Source of the DNA: Acidobacteriaceae bacterium
GTDB lineage: Bacteria; Acidobacteriota; Terriglobia; Terriglobales; Acidobacteriaceae
Direction of reading: 5' to 3'
Assembly: GCA_003132825.1 (NCBI GenBank)
Contig: PKYX01000377.1
Coordinates: 1 to 6,146 of the forward strand
DNA: 6,146 bases
In this document: positions 1 to 6,146 of the stretch, in pieces
Position numbering within the stretch: position 1 is the stretch's first letter
Layout: every line of letters begins with the position of its first letter
Made by a program: the position numbers and the translations under genes
Notes under the pieces: model-generated
Told to the model about the DNA's origin: nothing
The model's input: the letters and a program-made list of their open reading frames with translations, nothing else
Database searches by the model: none

Positions 1-737
1 GCGCCAACATGAACGCGCTGGTTGCCAAGGCGCGCCCCGGCGATTTCGGCGTCGATGTCATGCATCTGAATTTGCACAAGACTTTTTCCACGCCGCATGG
101 CGGAGGTGGCCCCGGCTCCGGTCCCGTAGCGGTGAAGAAACATCTCGCCCCGTTTCTGCCGACTCCTGTGGTCATCACCAAGCCCGATGGCACTTTGGGT
201 TTCGAATACAACCGTCCTCAGTCGGTCGGGCGCGTGCGCGCATTCTATGGCAACTTCGGAATGTTCATTCGCGCTCTTGCTTACATCTTCGCCAACGGTC
301 CCGACGGCTTGCGCCAGACCACCGAAGACGCGGTGCTGAATGCCAACTACATCCGCAAGGGCCTGGAGGGCGTGTATGACTTGCCCTATTCCACGCCCAC
401 GATGCATGAGGTCGTTTTCAGCGACCGACTGCAGGCAAAGAAGGGCGTGAAGACCATGGACCTGGCCAAGCGGCTGATTGACTACGGGTTCCATCCTTAT
501 ACAACCGCGTTCCCGCTGATCGTGGCGGGGGCGCTGATGATCGAACCGACCGAGAGCGAGCCCAAGGAAGAGCTGGACTTGTTCATTGAAGCTATGAAGT
601 CGATTGCGGAGGAAGTGGAAGAAGATCCGCAGATCGCGCTGACTGCGCCGCACTCCACGCGTGTGTCCCGGTTGGATGAGACGGCCGCGGCGCGGAAGCC
701 GATTTTGCGATGGAAGCCGGCGCCCGCAACGCGCTGA
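1..737 (+). CDS. gcvPB: Glycine dehydrogenase (decarboxylating) subunit 2, P-protein beta subunit, 5'-truncated
   Basis: PLP-dependent subunit of the glycine cleavage system P-protein. It decarboxylates glycine and passes the aminomethyl group to the lipoyl H-protein, in the cytoplasm. The reading frame is already open at base 3 (Ala-Asn before the first visible Met at 9), matching the family's GANMNAL stretch, so the ATG at 9 is internal and the true start lies outside the window. About 244 residues are visible, roughly half of a usual ~480-500 residue GcvPB. The hallmark [18 protein letters not shown] follows; the Lys encoded at 78-80 is the expected Schiff-base lysine and the Gly-rich run is the cofactor/subunit loop. 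Also family-typical are the [14 protein letters not shown] segment, the TTAFPLIV segment, the EPTESE motif and the RLDE...ARKPILRW C-terminus. It stops at TGA 735-737. A split P-protein predicts a gcvPA gene upstream, not seen here. No frameshift or missing key residue is visible in this half. Confidence 0.96.
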   Translation, partial: ANMNALVAKARPGDFGVDVMHLNLHKTFSTPHGGGGPGSGPVAVKKHLAPFLPTPVVITKPDGTLGFEYNRPQSVGRVRAFYGNFGMFIRALAYIFANGPDGLRQTTEDAVLNANYIRKGLEGVYDLPYSTPTMHEVVFSDRLQAKKGVKTMDLAKRLIDYGFHPYTTAFPLIVAGALMIEPTESEPKEELDLFIEAMKSIAEEVEEDPQIALTAPHSTRVSRLDETAAARKPILRWKPAPATR

Positions 738-836
738 GTCGATGGTCGGACGGGTTTCATTCGAGGAACCAGCGGCCAGTTGGCTTGCTAGAACATCCCT
801 TCCACTGACCTTGCGAAGGCTGAGGCACCGGGGAAT

Positions 837-871
837 CTGCTTCCAACCGCAAGCAGCCCTTCTGGTTTTTT
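837..871 (+). terminator. Possible weak intrinsic terminator after gcvPB
   Basis: A perfect 6-bp inverted repeat, CTGCTT at 837-842 and AAGCAG at 851-856 with an 8-base loop, is followed by six T at 866-871. It lies in the convergent gap between gcvPB and the minus-strand membrane gene, where a terminator is expected. The stem is short and not GC-rich, and nine bases separate it from the T-run, so it is not canonical. No T-run serving the minus-strand gene was seen. Confidence 0.28.
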
Positions 872-883
872 CTGTCTGAGGAT

Positions 884-3370
884 CTAGTTTCCTGCCGCCA
901 GCAACTTTCCCAGTCTGGGCTTGTAGCCGTAGAAATCGCCGATTGCCTGCAGATGCTGGATGATGCGCTCGTCGTAATCCTTTTTCAGCGCAGGAGTGAG
1001 CACGTCGTGTGTGCCCGCAGGATCGCTGGCCAGATCATAGAGATAACTTTTCGCCGGCGAATCATAGGTGGCGTACAGATAGCGGCCGTTCGCCGCCAGA
1101 ATGCCGTAGACGGCTCGTTCATCGGAGGCGACAAAGAGTTCGTCGCGATGGTAGCTGTCGAGTTCCGCCTGGCTTTGCATAAATAGAGGATGACCAAACA
1201 TCGCGTTTGCAATGACGGGTCGGTGTCCGAGCAAGTAGTAGAGGCTGGGAGCAATATCGGTCAGGGTTGAGACTCGGCTGTCGTCATAAACCAGCGCCTC
1301 CCGCATGTTCTTCGGCAGATGGATGATCAGCGGAACTCGAATGACTTCCGGATAGATGGACAGCGAATGACTGTAGCGGCCGTACTCGCCCGTGGCGTCT
1401 CCGTGGTCGGACGCCACGATGATGATGCTGTTGTCATATAGGTTCCGCTGCTTGAGATACGAAAAGAAGCCGCCCATGCAACCATCGACCTGATGGACTT
1501 CATAGGCAATTCGATTAACAAATCCCGGCCGCGCTTGCCAGTTCGCGGAAGTCATGCGAGGCAAATTGTTATGCGCGAATTGATGAACGTTCATGGGTTG
1601 GGAGTAGAAGAAGACCGGGCGTAGCCGGTTCGCGTTCCGGTCGAGCACCTGCTCGGTCTGCCGAATGGTGGAACAAACCTCAACTTGGTTCCACAGTTTG
1701 TCGGCATCGAGGGCGATCAGATCGTCGGAAGGAGAGAGCATCTGTCTGAGAAATGTGTCGTAGCTCACTACCATCTGGTAGCCGTCCACATGGGCCAGCT
1801 TTTCGAGAGCGTTGACCTTGGGAAACGTTCCGAAGTCGTGATCGTGCAGCAGCATGGTGCCAGCCCAAATCGCCGGCTCGGAAAGGGAAGTGCCGGCGTA
1901 CTGGGTGTAGGCGTTATGGATCACAACACTGTCGCGGGCGAAGGCGTCCAGGTTCGGAGAGAAGTCAGCTTTCGGGTTGTAGGCGCCAAGATAGTCGGGG
2001 CGCATCGAGTCGATTACGAATAGGAAGACATTGGGCCGCTCTCCTTGCGCCTGGACCAACGGATCCACCAGGCGCAGGTTGGTTTGCGACTCGAAGTTCG
2101 CGATATTGGTGTACTGCCGCAGAATCCGGCACAGATCGCCGCAAGGCTCGTGCCGCTCATTTCCCAAAGCATCATCGACAAGGTCGAAGGAGGCATCGCG
2201 AACCGCATAGCTTTCCTCGGCGCGGACGATGTCGTCGTCGGTTTGGCCGAGGGGTTTGCCCCAAAAGATTTCGGAGGCCTGCACGCTCTTATAGCCAACT
2301 CCGGCCAGCAATAGCACGCCCAAAATCGCGGCCACGGAATAGTTCGCCGCGGGCCGGCGGATTCGGTAGGCGCAAATGCCGAGTACGAGCCAACCTGCCA
2401 GCGCGGCCGTATGTTGAATGACTCCGTTCCAGTCTCCTCCCTGGATGAGGGCAGGAAGCGCCAGGGTGAACAAACCAAATGCCAGGGCAAGACCGAGCGG
2501 AAGCAACTTACCCCCGGGCTCGACCGACCTTTCCCGGAGAACCGCATGAAACTTGAGAAACGGCAGCACCAGCGAAAAGCCCAGCAACGTCAAAGCCGCG
2601 GCGAAGGCGGCGGCGAACAGCTGCGCCGCCCAGCCATCGAAGCTCAGACCATTTCCTAGAAAACGGATCAGCACGAACCACAAAATACCGAAAAGGAATA
2701 GTCCCGTGAGCGCGGGCCTCGCCACGGCCGGCCGGGCTGTTTTCGAGGCCATCACCAAAATCAGATTGAGGATCGACAGAACCACGATCGCAGCCAGGAT
2801 GTGACAGAGTACGCTCCAACCCGTCAGCTCGAGCGCGTTCAGACCAAAAGTGAAGGCATGGGCCTCGCCATAGAGACGCCACTGTACCCCAGCCGCCCAT
2901 AGCAGGGCCACCCCAGCTGCGACGAAGGTTGCCGTGGAATAGTCGAGCATCGCGGTGCGGTCTGACCGCTGGCGCGCGGATATGGATTCGAAGGTGTCAA
3001 CAGCGACCACCGGAATCAGCAGTACCAGAGCGGCCAGCCCGCAGAGGTAGGCCGTCCAGTCGCTGTGCAAGGAAGACAGCACCGGCCGAGCCGTAAGGTA
3101 GGCGCCGACTCCGGCCTGCAGGCCAAAAAGCCACAGCTTGGATTTTTCTTTGTGAATGGGCCAGTAGGCGCCCACTCCCGCCGCGAGCGCCAGCCAATAC
3201 AAAGCAGGATCATGGCGCACGAACCACGGTATCCACTCATAGGGTGGGGCTTTGATCAGGGAAGAATAGGTGTAGGGCAGGAAGGCTAACAGGCAGTAAA
3301 GCGCGGTCAGAAGGAGAAATCCTCCCCAGAAGATCTTTAGGATCGTGCTTCGTGTGATTGTTAAATCCAT
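884..3370 (-). CDS. Polytopic membrane protein with periplasmic alkaline-phosphatase/sulfatase-fold domain
   Basis: 828 residues from the preferred ATG at 3370 (MDLTITRS). About 11 hydrophobic segments lie near residues 11-33, 55-71, 78-94, 105-124, 146-165, 184-207, 219-238, 247-271, 288-309, 318-335 and 344-361; an odd number puts the C-terminal half in the periplasm. The AP-superfamily domain runs from about 445: NVFLFVIDSMRPDYLGAY (D454 probable metal ligand), AGTSLSEPA (T494/S495 candidate nucleophile), PMNVHQFAH (H596), VASDHGDATGEYG (D655, H656 metal ligands), SHS (H668), VPLIIHLP, and a sulfatase-like YLYDLASDP tail. There is no C/S-x-P-x-R formylglycine signature, so a sulfatase label is doubtful; a phosphoglycerol or phosphoethanolamine transferase-like role, or a phosphatase or phosphodiesterase, is equally possible. 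C410 and C414 sit in the linker, with C566 and C631 in the domain. The frame stays open upstream to an ATG at 3622, but that 84-residue extension is Arg/Pro-rich and would overlap the divergent gene by 38 bp. GGTGG lies 9 bases before the chosen ATG. Fold is fairly certain, substrate unknown. Confidence 0.88.
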   Translation of the reverse strand: MDLTITRSTILKIFWGGFLLLTALYCLLAFLPYTYSSLIKAPPYEWIPWFVRHDPALYWLALAAGVGAYWPIHKEKSKLWLFGLQAGVGAYLTARPVLSSLHSDWTAYLCGLAALVLLIPVVAVDTFESISARQRSDRTAMLDYSTATFVAAGVALLWAAGVQWRLYGEAHAFTFGLNALELTGWSVLCHILAAIVVLSILNLILVMASKTARPAVARPALTGLFLFGILWFVLIRFLGNGLSFDGWAAQLFAAAFAAALTLLGFSLVLPFLKFHAVLRERSVEPGGKLLPLGLALAFGLFTLALPALIQGGDWNGVIQHTAALAGWLVLGICAYRIRRPAANYSVAAILGVLLLAGVGYKSVQASEIFWGKPLGQTDDDIVRAEESYAVRDASFDLVDDALGNERHEPCGDLCRILRQYTNIANFESQTNLRLVDPLVQAQGERPNVFLFVIDSMRPDYLGAYNPKADFSPNLDAFARDSVVIHNAYTQYAGTSLSEPAIWAGTMLLHDHDFGTFPKVNALEKLAHVDGYQMVVSYDTFLRQMLSPSDDLIALDADKLWNQVEVCSTIRQTEQVLDRNANRLRPVFFYSQPMNVHQFAHNNLPRMTSANWQARPGFVNRIAYEVHQVDGCMGGFFSYLKQRNLYDNSIIIVASDHGDATGEYGRYSHSLSIYPEVIRVPLIIHLPKNMREALVYDDSRVSTLTDIAPSLYYLLGHRPVIANAMFGHPLFMQSQAELDSYHRDELFVASDERAVYGILAANGRYLYATYDSPAKSYLYDLASDPAGTHDVLTPALKKDYDERIIQHLQAIGDFYGYKPRLGKLLAAGN

Positions 3371-3497
3371 AGCATCATGCCACCGAGCCCTCGCTCCTGG
3401 CCTAGGATATCCCCTGCCGGCTGGGCTCGATGGACTGGTCCAAGGCCGATCATGACGAAAGTACCGAATGCTTGCCGGGCAGGCCGCTATTAGTGAA

Positions 3498-3515
3498 CCG
3501 ACTACATCCAGTCGG
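3498..3515. repeat. Inverted repeat in divergent intergenic region, possible operator
   Basis: CCGACT (3498-3503) and AGTCGG (3510-3515) form a perfect 6-bp dyad around the 6-base centre acatcc. It lies between the divergent membrane gene and the methyltransferase gene, and just upstream of the possible rightward promoter. Such placement suits a dimeric regulator, but no known binding site is recognised, and a 6-bp dyad can occur by chance. Confidence 0.3.
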
Positions 3516-3523
3516 GTGTGATC

Positions 3524-3550
3524 TTGTGGTCTCATCCGCAATTTGATAAT
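3524..3550 (+). promoter_or_regulatory. Possible sigma70-type promoter for the methyltransferase gene
   Basis: TTGTGG (3524-3529) as a -35-like box and GATAAT (3545-3550, one mismatch to TATAAT) as a -10-like box, separated by 15 bases, which is shorter than the usual 17. The ATG follows 34 bases after the -10-like box. The -10 match is good for this GC-rich sequence; the -35 and spacing are weak. No convincing promoter was found for the leftward gene. Confidence 0.3.
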
Positions 3551-3584
3551 GAATGTGTAGGACCCGAGAGAACCATCGCGAATC

Positions 3585-4151
3585 ATGCCGTTCCCGTCAC
3601 AATCGCTTCTGTTCGCGCTCAACTTCTTTCTTCATCCCTCGATGCTGGGGTCTCTGGTTCCTAGTTCCCGCTTCGTGATCCATGATGTGATGGCGCAGGT
3701 GGATTGGGATCGAGCCCGCGTCGTGGTCGAGTACGGACCGGGCGTCGGCACCATCACGCGCGCCGCCCTCGAGCGCCTGCACCCGGATGCAACCCTGGTC
3801 GCCATCGAGATGAACTGCGATTTCGTACAGCTTCTCGAAGACGAGATCCGCGACCCGCGCGTCCGCGTGGTTCACGGTTCTGCACTCAACGTACGCAAGG
3901 TTTTGGCGGAACTCCACCTGCCCAGTGCGGATTACATCATTTCCGGAATTCCATTCACCAACATGCCCGCTTCGGCGCGCCGGAATATCGTGCGGGAGTC
4001 GCGCGCAGCCCTTCAGGCGGAAGGCGCTATGGTGGTGTACCAGTTCACCCGTACCGTCCTGCCCTATCTGGAATCCCAGTTTACTTCGGTGCGACAGAAT
4101 TTTCAGTTATGGAATATTCTTCCGACGCATACCTTCTATTGCACTCCCTAG
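3585..4151 (+). CDS. SAM-dependent methyltransferase, phospholipid/ornithine-lipid N-methyltransferase type
   Basis: 188 residues, a usual size for the small bacterial lipid N-methyltransferases related to the KsgA-type fold. The N-terminus has a hydrophobic/amphipathic stretch (residues 8-18) and the family-typical GSLVPSSRF (22-30). SAM-binding motif I is VVEYGPGVGTIT (47-58), the acidic residue after strand 2 is E75 (AIEMN), HGSA (97-100) precedes the next motif, and ISGIPFTNMP (119-128) is the motif IV position, where such enzymes carry a G-(I/L)-P-(F/W) loop. Family members add methyl groups to phosphatidylethanolamine or ornithine lipids at the inner face of the cytoplasmic membrane; the exact acceptor cannot be read here, and an rRNA adenine methyltransferase is less likely because of the short length and the absence of the C-terminal RNA-binding domain. 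The start is secure: an in-frame TAG lies at 3558-3560 and ATG 3585 is the first start after it. The RBS is weak (GAGAG, 14 bases upstream). The GT-C/TPR gene follows 54 bp later. Confidence 0.85.
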   Translation: MPFPSQSLLFALNFFLHPSMLGSLVPSSRFVIHDVMAQVDWDRARVVVEYGPGVGTITRAALERLHPDATLVAIEMNCDFVQLLEDEIRDPRVRVVHGSALNVRKVLAELHLPSADYIISGIPFTNMPASARRNIVRESRAALQAEGAMVVYQFTRTVLPYLESQFTSVRQNFQLWNILPTHTFYCTP

Positions 4152-4191
4152 ACCGCGCAGCCCCTAAGACTGCCGGCACCGGGGATCGTCT

Positions 4192-4208
4192 GGAGTAGGG
4201 CTCCTTTG
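4192..4208 (+). promoter_or_regulatory. Ribosome binding site and TTG start of the GT-C/TPR gene
   Basis: GGAG (4192-4195) lies 10 bases before a TTG at 4206-4208. No ATG exists in this frame ahead of conserved family sequence; the next alternative, GTG at 4236, has no good SD. GGAG can also pair with CTCC (4201-4204) around a 5-base loop, which could reduce access to the SD. That pairing is only 4 bp and its effect is speculative. Confidence 0.5.
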
Positions 4209-6095
4209 CCTTCACCGGCAGCGAAAACTCGAGCGGTGGATGGATCCGCCGGGCTCTTCAGTTCGCCGGAAAAACGCAGCGTGGTTCTCTGCCTTCTTCT
4301 GGTCGTAGCCACGCTCGCGCTCTACAACCCGGCCAGCCGCCATCCCTTCGTCAACTACGATGACGACCGCTATGTTGTTCTCAATTCGCATGTACGAGCG
4401 GGTCTCAGTTGGAAGACGATTGCCTGGTCGTTTACCAGTACCGAGCAGGCGAATTGGCATCCACTGACCTGGCTCTCGCATGCCCTGGACTGCCAACTGT
4501 TCCACCTGAATCCCACCGGCCATCATTACACCAACGTGCTGCTGCACGCCGTGAACGTCGTGCTGCTATTTCTCATGCTCGAATGGACCACGGGCTTCAC
4601 CGGGCGGAGTTTGATGGTTGCGGCCCTGTTCGCACTGCATCCGATCAATGTTGAATCGGTAGCCTGGATCGCGGAGCGCAAGAATTTGCTCAGCATGCTG
4701 TTTTTCTTGCTGGCTCTTTGGTCCTACGGTTGGTATGCGCGCCAGCCGGGCGTGCGGCGCTATGGTATGGTCGCGCTTTGGTTTGCTCTCGGTCTGATGG
4801 CCAAGCCCCAGATCATCACCCTGCCGTTTGTTCTGCTGCTGTGGGACTACTGGCCCTTGCGTCGCATGTTCCCGACTCGCGGGCGGAATGGGTCAGCCAA
4901 CGGAGGGGTCTCGTTCCCGGTTCCGCCATCTTCTTTTTCCTGGCTGCTGCTCGAGAAGATTCCGCTCTTGCTGCTGGCTGCGGCCAGTGCTGTCATTACG
5001 ATGGTGGCGCAGAAAGCTGGCGGTGCGGTGCGTACCGTCGTCGAGTATTCTCTGCCCGTCCGGCTGGAGAATGCCGTCGTCTGCTACGCGCGCTATGTGG
5101 GGAAAGCCTTCTGGCCGGCGCGCTTGGCGCCCCTGTATCCGCATCCCGGAGATTCGCTGACCGGGTGGCAGGTGGGCGGAGCGAGTTTATTCCTGCTCGC
5201 GGTCACGCTGCTGGTCGTCCCGAGGCGCGGGCAGCGCTATCTTGCCGTGGGATGGTGGTGGTTTCTGGGGACGCTGGTGCCCATGATCGGCCTGGTGCAG
5301 GTGGGCGAGGCTGCCATGGCGGATCGTTACGCCTATCTTTCGTTCGTCGGTCTGTTTTTGATGGTGGCTTGGGGCGCGAGCGACGGCCTAGAGCGCCTCC
5401 ACATCACGCCCCGCCAGCTGGCGGTTCCCGCCCTGGCCACATTGCTGGCTCTGGCCGCCGTCAGCGAGCGGCAACTCGGCTATTGGGGTGACAATGTGAC
5501 TTTGTGGTCGCACACCATTCAAGTGACCGGGGACAATTTCATCGCGCAGGACAACCTGGGTGGAGCGCTGGCCCTCGGGGGAAACTTGGACGGGGCCATG
5601 CCCCACTTTCGAACTGCGGCGAAGATCAACCCCCTCGACCCGGTTTCCAATCTCAACATTGCCGCCAATGAGCAGGAGCACGGCAATCTGCACCAAGCCG
5701 TGAGCCTTTACCAAACCGTGCTGGGCCTGACTTCGAGTGCCGTGGTGCTGGCCAATACCTACGCCAACCTGGGCTCAGCTTATCGCTCGTTGGGAGACCC
5801 GGGCGATGCCCGGGCAAACTATGAAGCGGCTTTGCGCCTGAGCCCGGAAAATGTCCCGGCCTGGACCGGGCTGGGTTTGCTGGCGCTAAAAGACGGAGAC
5901 TTCGCCCAGGCCGCCGACCGTTTCACCCAAGCAACGGCAATTCAGCCCTCGGCTCTCGGCTACGTATTGCTGGCGCGGGCGCTCGAAAAAGCCGGCCATC
6001 CCGCCGCAGCCCGGGCGGCCGATCAGGCCGCCCGGCAGATCTCCCCCGAACTGACCAATGTCCGGCAGGCTGCTGATACCCTGCTCGCTGAGTAG
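4206..6095 (+). CDS. GT-C-like integral membrane protein with C-terminal TPR repeats (TMTC-like)
   Basis: 629 residues from a TTG start. After a short polar N-terminus, TM1 (about 26-40) leads into an external loop with YDDDRYVVLN (51-60), where GT-C glycosyltransferases carry their acidic catalytic/metal motif, and then NWHPLTWLSHALDCQLF (83-99). Further hydrophobic segments lie near 107-124, 135-147, 160-176, 187-213, 250-266, 323-338, 345-364, 376-390 and 404-419. HPINVESVAWIAERKNLLS (145-163), the YVGKAFWPARLAPLYPHPGD stretch (297-316, resembling the DUF1736 region of TMTC proteins) and DRYAYLSFVGLFL (373-385) are strongly family-typical. About five TPRs follow (444-477, 478-511, 516-549, 550-583, 584-615), the third and fourth being clearest. 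Animal TMTC1-4 have the same layout and O-mannosylate proteins; bacterial members are often labelled O-GlcNAc transferase or just TPR protein, without known substrates. A periplasmic protein or glycan glycosyltransferase using a polyprenyl-phosphate sugar is inferred. It is likely cotranscribed with the methyltransferase gene 54 bp upstream. Confidence 0.87.
   Translation: MPSPAAKTRAVDGSAGLFSSPEKRSVVLCLLLVVATLALYNPASRHPFVNYDDDRYVVLNSHVRAGLSWKTIAWSFTSTEQANWHPLTWLSHALDCQLFHLNPTGHHYTNVLLHAVNVVLLFLMLEWTTGFTGRSLMVAALFALHPINVESVAWIAERKNLLSMLFFLLALWSYGWYARQPGVRRYGMVALWFALGLMAKPQIITLPFVLLLWDYWPLRRMFPTRGRNGSANGGVSFPVPPSSFSWLLLEKIPLLLLAAASAVITMVAQKAGGAVRTVVEYSLPVRLENAVVCYARYVGKAFWPARLAPLYPHPGDSLTGWQVGGASLFLLAVTLLVVPRRGQRYLAVGWWWFLGTLVPMIGLVQVGEAAMADRYAYLSFVGLFLMVAWGASDGLERLHITPRQLAVPALATLLALAAVSERQLGYWGDNVTLWSHTIQVTGDNFIAQDNLGGALALGGNLDGAMPHFRTAAKINPLDPVSNLNIAANEQEHGNLHQAVSLYQTVLGLTSSAVVLANTYANLGSAYRSLGDPGDARANYEAALRLSPENVPAWTGLGLLALKDGDFAQAADRFTQATAIQPSALGYVLLARALEKAGHPAAARAADQAARQISPELTNVRQAADTLLAE
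5798..5814. repeat. Intragenic GC hairpin in the TPR region
   Basis: CCCGGGC (5798-5804) and GCCCGGG (5808-5814) form a perfect 7-bp inverted repeat around a 3-base centre. It encodes the DPGDAR turn of the third TPR. There is no T-run after it, so it is not a terminator; codon bias over Gly/Pro/Ala/Arg residues is the simplest explanation. Confidence 0.5.
6011..6035. repeat. Perfect 10-bp inverted repeat near the 3' end of the GT-C/TPR gene
   Basis: CCGGGCGGCC (6011-6020) and GGCCGCCCGG (6026-6035) are exact reverse complements around gatca, giving an all-GC stem 58 bases before the TAG stop. It encodes part of the ARAADQAARQ helix of the last TPR. No T-run follows, so it does not look like an intrinsic terminator. 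It may be a by-product of GC-rich Ala/Arg codons or a structure affecting the 3' end of the mRNA. Confidence 0.6.
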
Positions 6096-6109
6096 AGGCC
6101 CGAGGATCG

Positions 6110-6146
6110 TTATTTCTTCTCGGCAATATCGACCGAAGCCCGGGTG
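6110..6146 (-). CDS. Possible C-terminal tail of a convergent gene, cut by the window edge
   Basis: Read on the minus strand, the last bases give an open frame ending TRASVDIAEKK and then TAA (6110-6112), only 14 bp beyond the stop of the GT-C/TPR gene. A Lys-rich, hydrophilic tail and TAA stop look like a real protein end, and convergent spacing this tight is common in dense genomes. Only 11 residues are visible, too few to identify a product or to exclude chance. Confidence 0.35.
   Translation of the reverse strand, partial: TRASVDIAEKK

Noticed and set aside
497..760. Minus-strand open frame of 87 codons across the gcvPB 3' half
   Set aside because: It is antisense to strongly conserved GcvPB sequence and shows no recognisable motif; a frame shadow of a GC-rich gene.
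661..879. Plus-strand open frame of 72 codons bridging the gcvPB end and the convergent gap
   Set aside because: It overlaps the conserved GcvPB C-terminus in another frame, has no RBS and its translation resembles no protein; the gap is treated as non-coding.
2014..2547. Minus-strand open frame of 177 codons within the membrane enzyme gene
   Set aside because: Same-strand alternative frame; the main frame has membrane helices and the AP-domain start across this stretch.
4152..4205. Terminator or promoter in the 54-bp gap between the methyltransferase and GT-C/TPR genes
   Set aside because: Only short, interrupted complementarity and no T-run or convincing promoter boxes; read as an intra-operon spacer.
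4718..5491. Plus-strand open frame of 257 codons within the GT-C/TPR gene
   Set aside because: It is a +1-type shadow rich in Arg/Gly/Ala, while the other frame carries continuous conserved family motifs over the same bases.
5798..5814. CCCGGGC/GCCCGGG hairpin as an intrinsic terminator
   Set aside because: It is inside a TPR-coding segment, has no following T-run, and the frame continues 280 bases to the stop.

Overview
The window is bacterial, GC-rich and gene-dense. It holds four substantial protein-coding genes and a short tail of a possible fifth. Gene content suggests Acidobacteriota, probably a Terriglobia-type genome. The main reason is the large membrane protein with C-terminal TPRs at the right end, a family I recall as abundant and multi-copy there, together with a two-subunit (GcvPA/GcvPB) type glycine decarboxylase. 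This assignment rests on family recognition, not on a search.

Layout. Positions 1-737 (+) are the C-terminal half of gcvPB, cut by the window edge. Positions 738-883 are a convergent gap with a weak terminator-like hairpin and T-run. Positions 884-3370 (-) encode an 828-residue polytopic membrane protein with a periplasmic alkaline-phosphatase/sulfatase-fold domain. Its active site lacks the CxPxR sulfatase signature, so a phospho-group transferase or hydrolase role is at least as likely as a sulfatase role. Positions 3371-3584 are a divergent intergenic region with a 6-6-6 inverted repeat and a possible promoter for the rightward genes. Positions 3585-4151 (+) encode a small SAM-dependent methyltransferase of the phospholipid/ornithine-lipid N-methyltransferase type. 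After 54 bp, 4206-6095 (+) encode a 629-residue GT-C-like membrane protein with TPRs, probably in the same transcript and starting at TTG. The last 37 bases could be the end of a convergent minus-strand gene.

How the genes may relate. gcvPB is housekeeping one-carbon/glycine metabolism and appears unrelated to the rest. The other three are envelope-type functions: a membrane-anchored AP-superfamily enzyme, a lipid-headgroup methyltransferase and a putative polyprenyl-sugar-dependent glycosyltransferase. They share or abut one divergent control region, so a small envelope-modification locus is a reasonable hypothesis, but nothing in the sequence proves they act together. I found no tRNA, rRNA, CRISPR array, insertion sequence or prophage signal, and no clear sign of a wholly new system.
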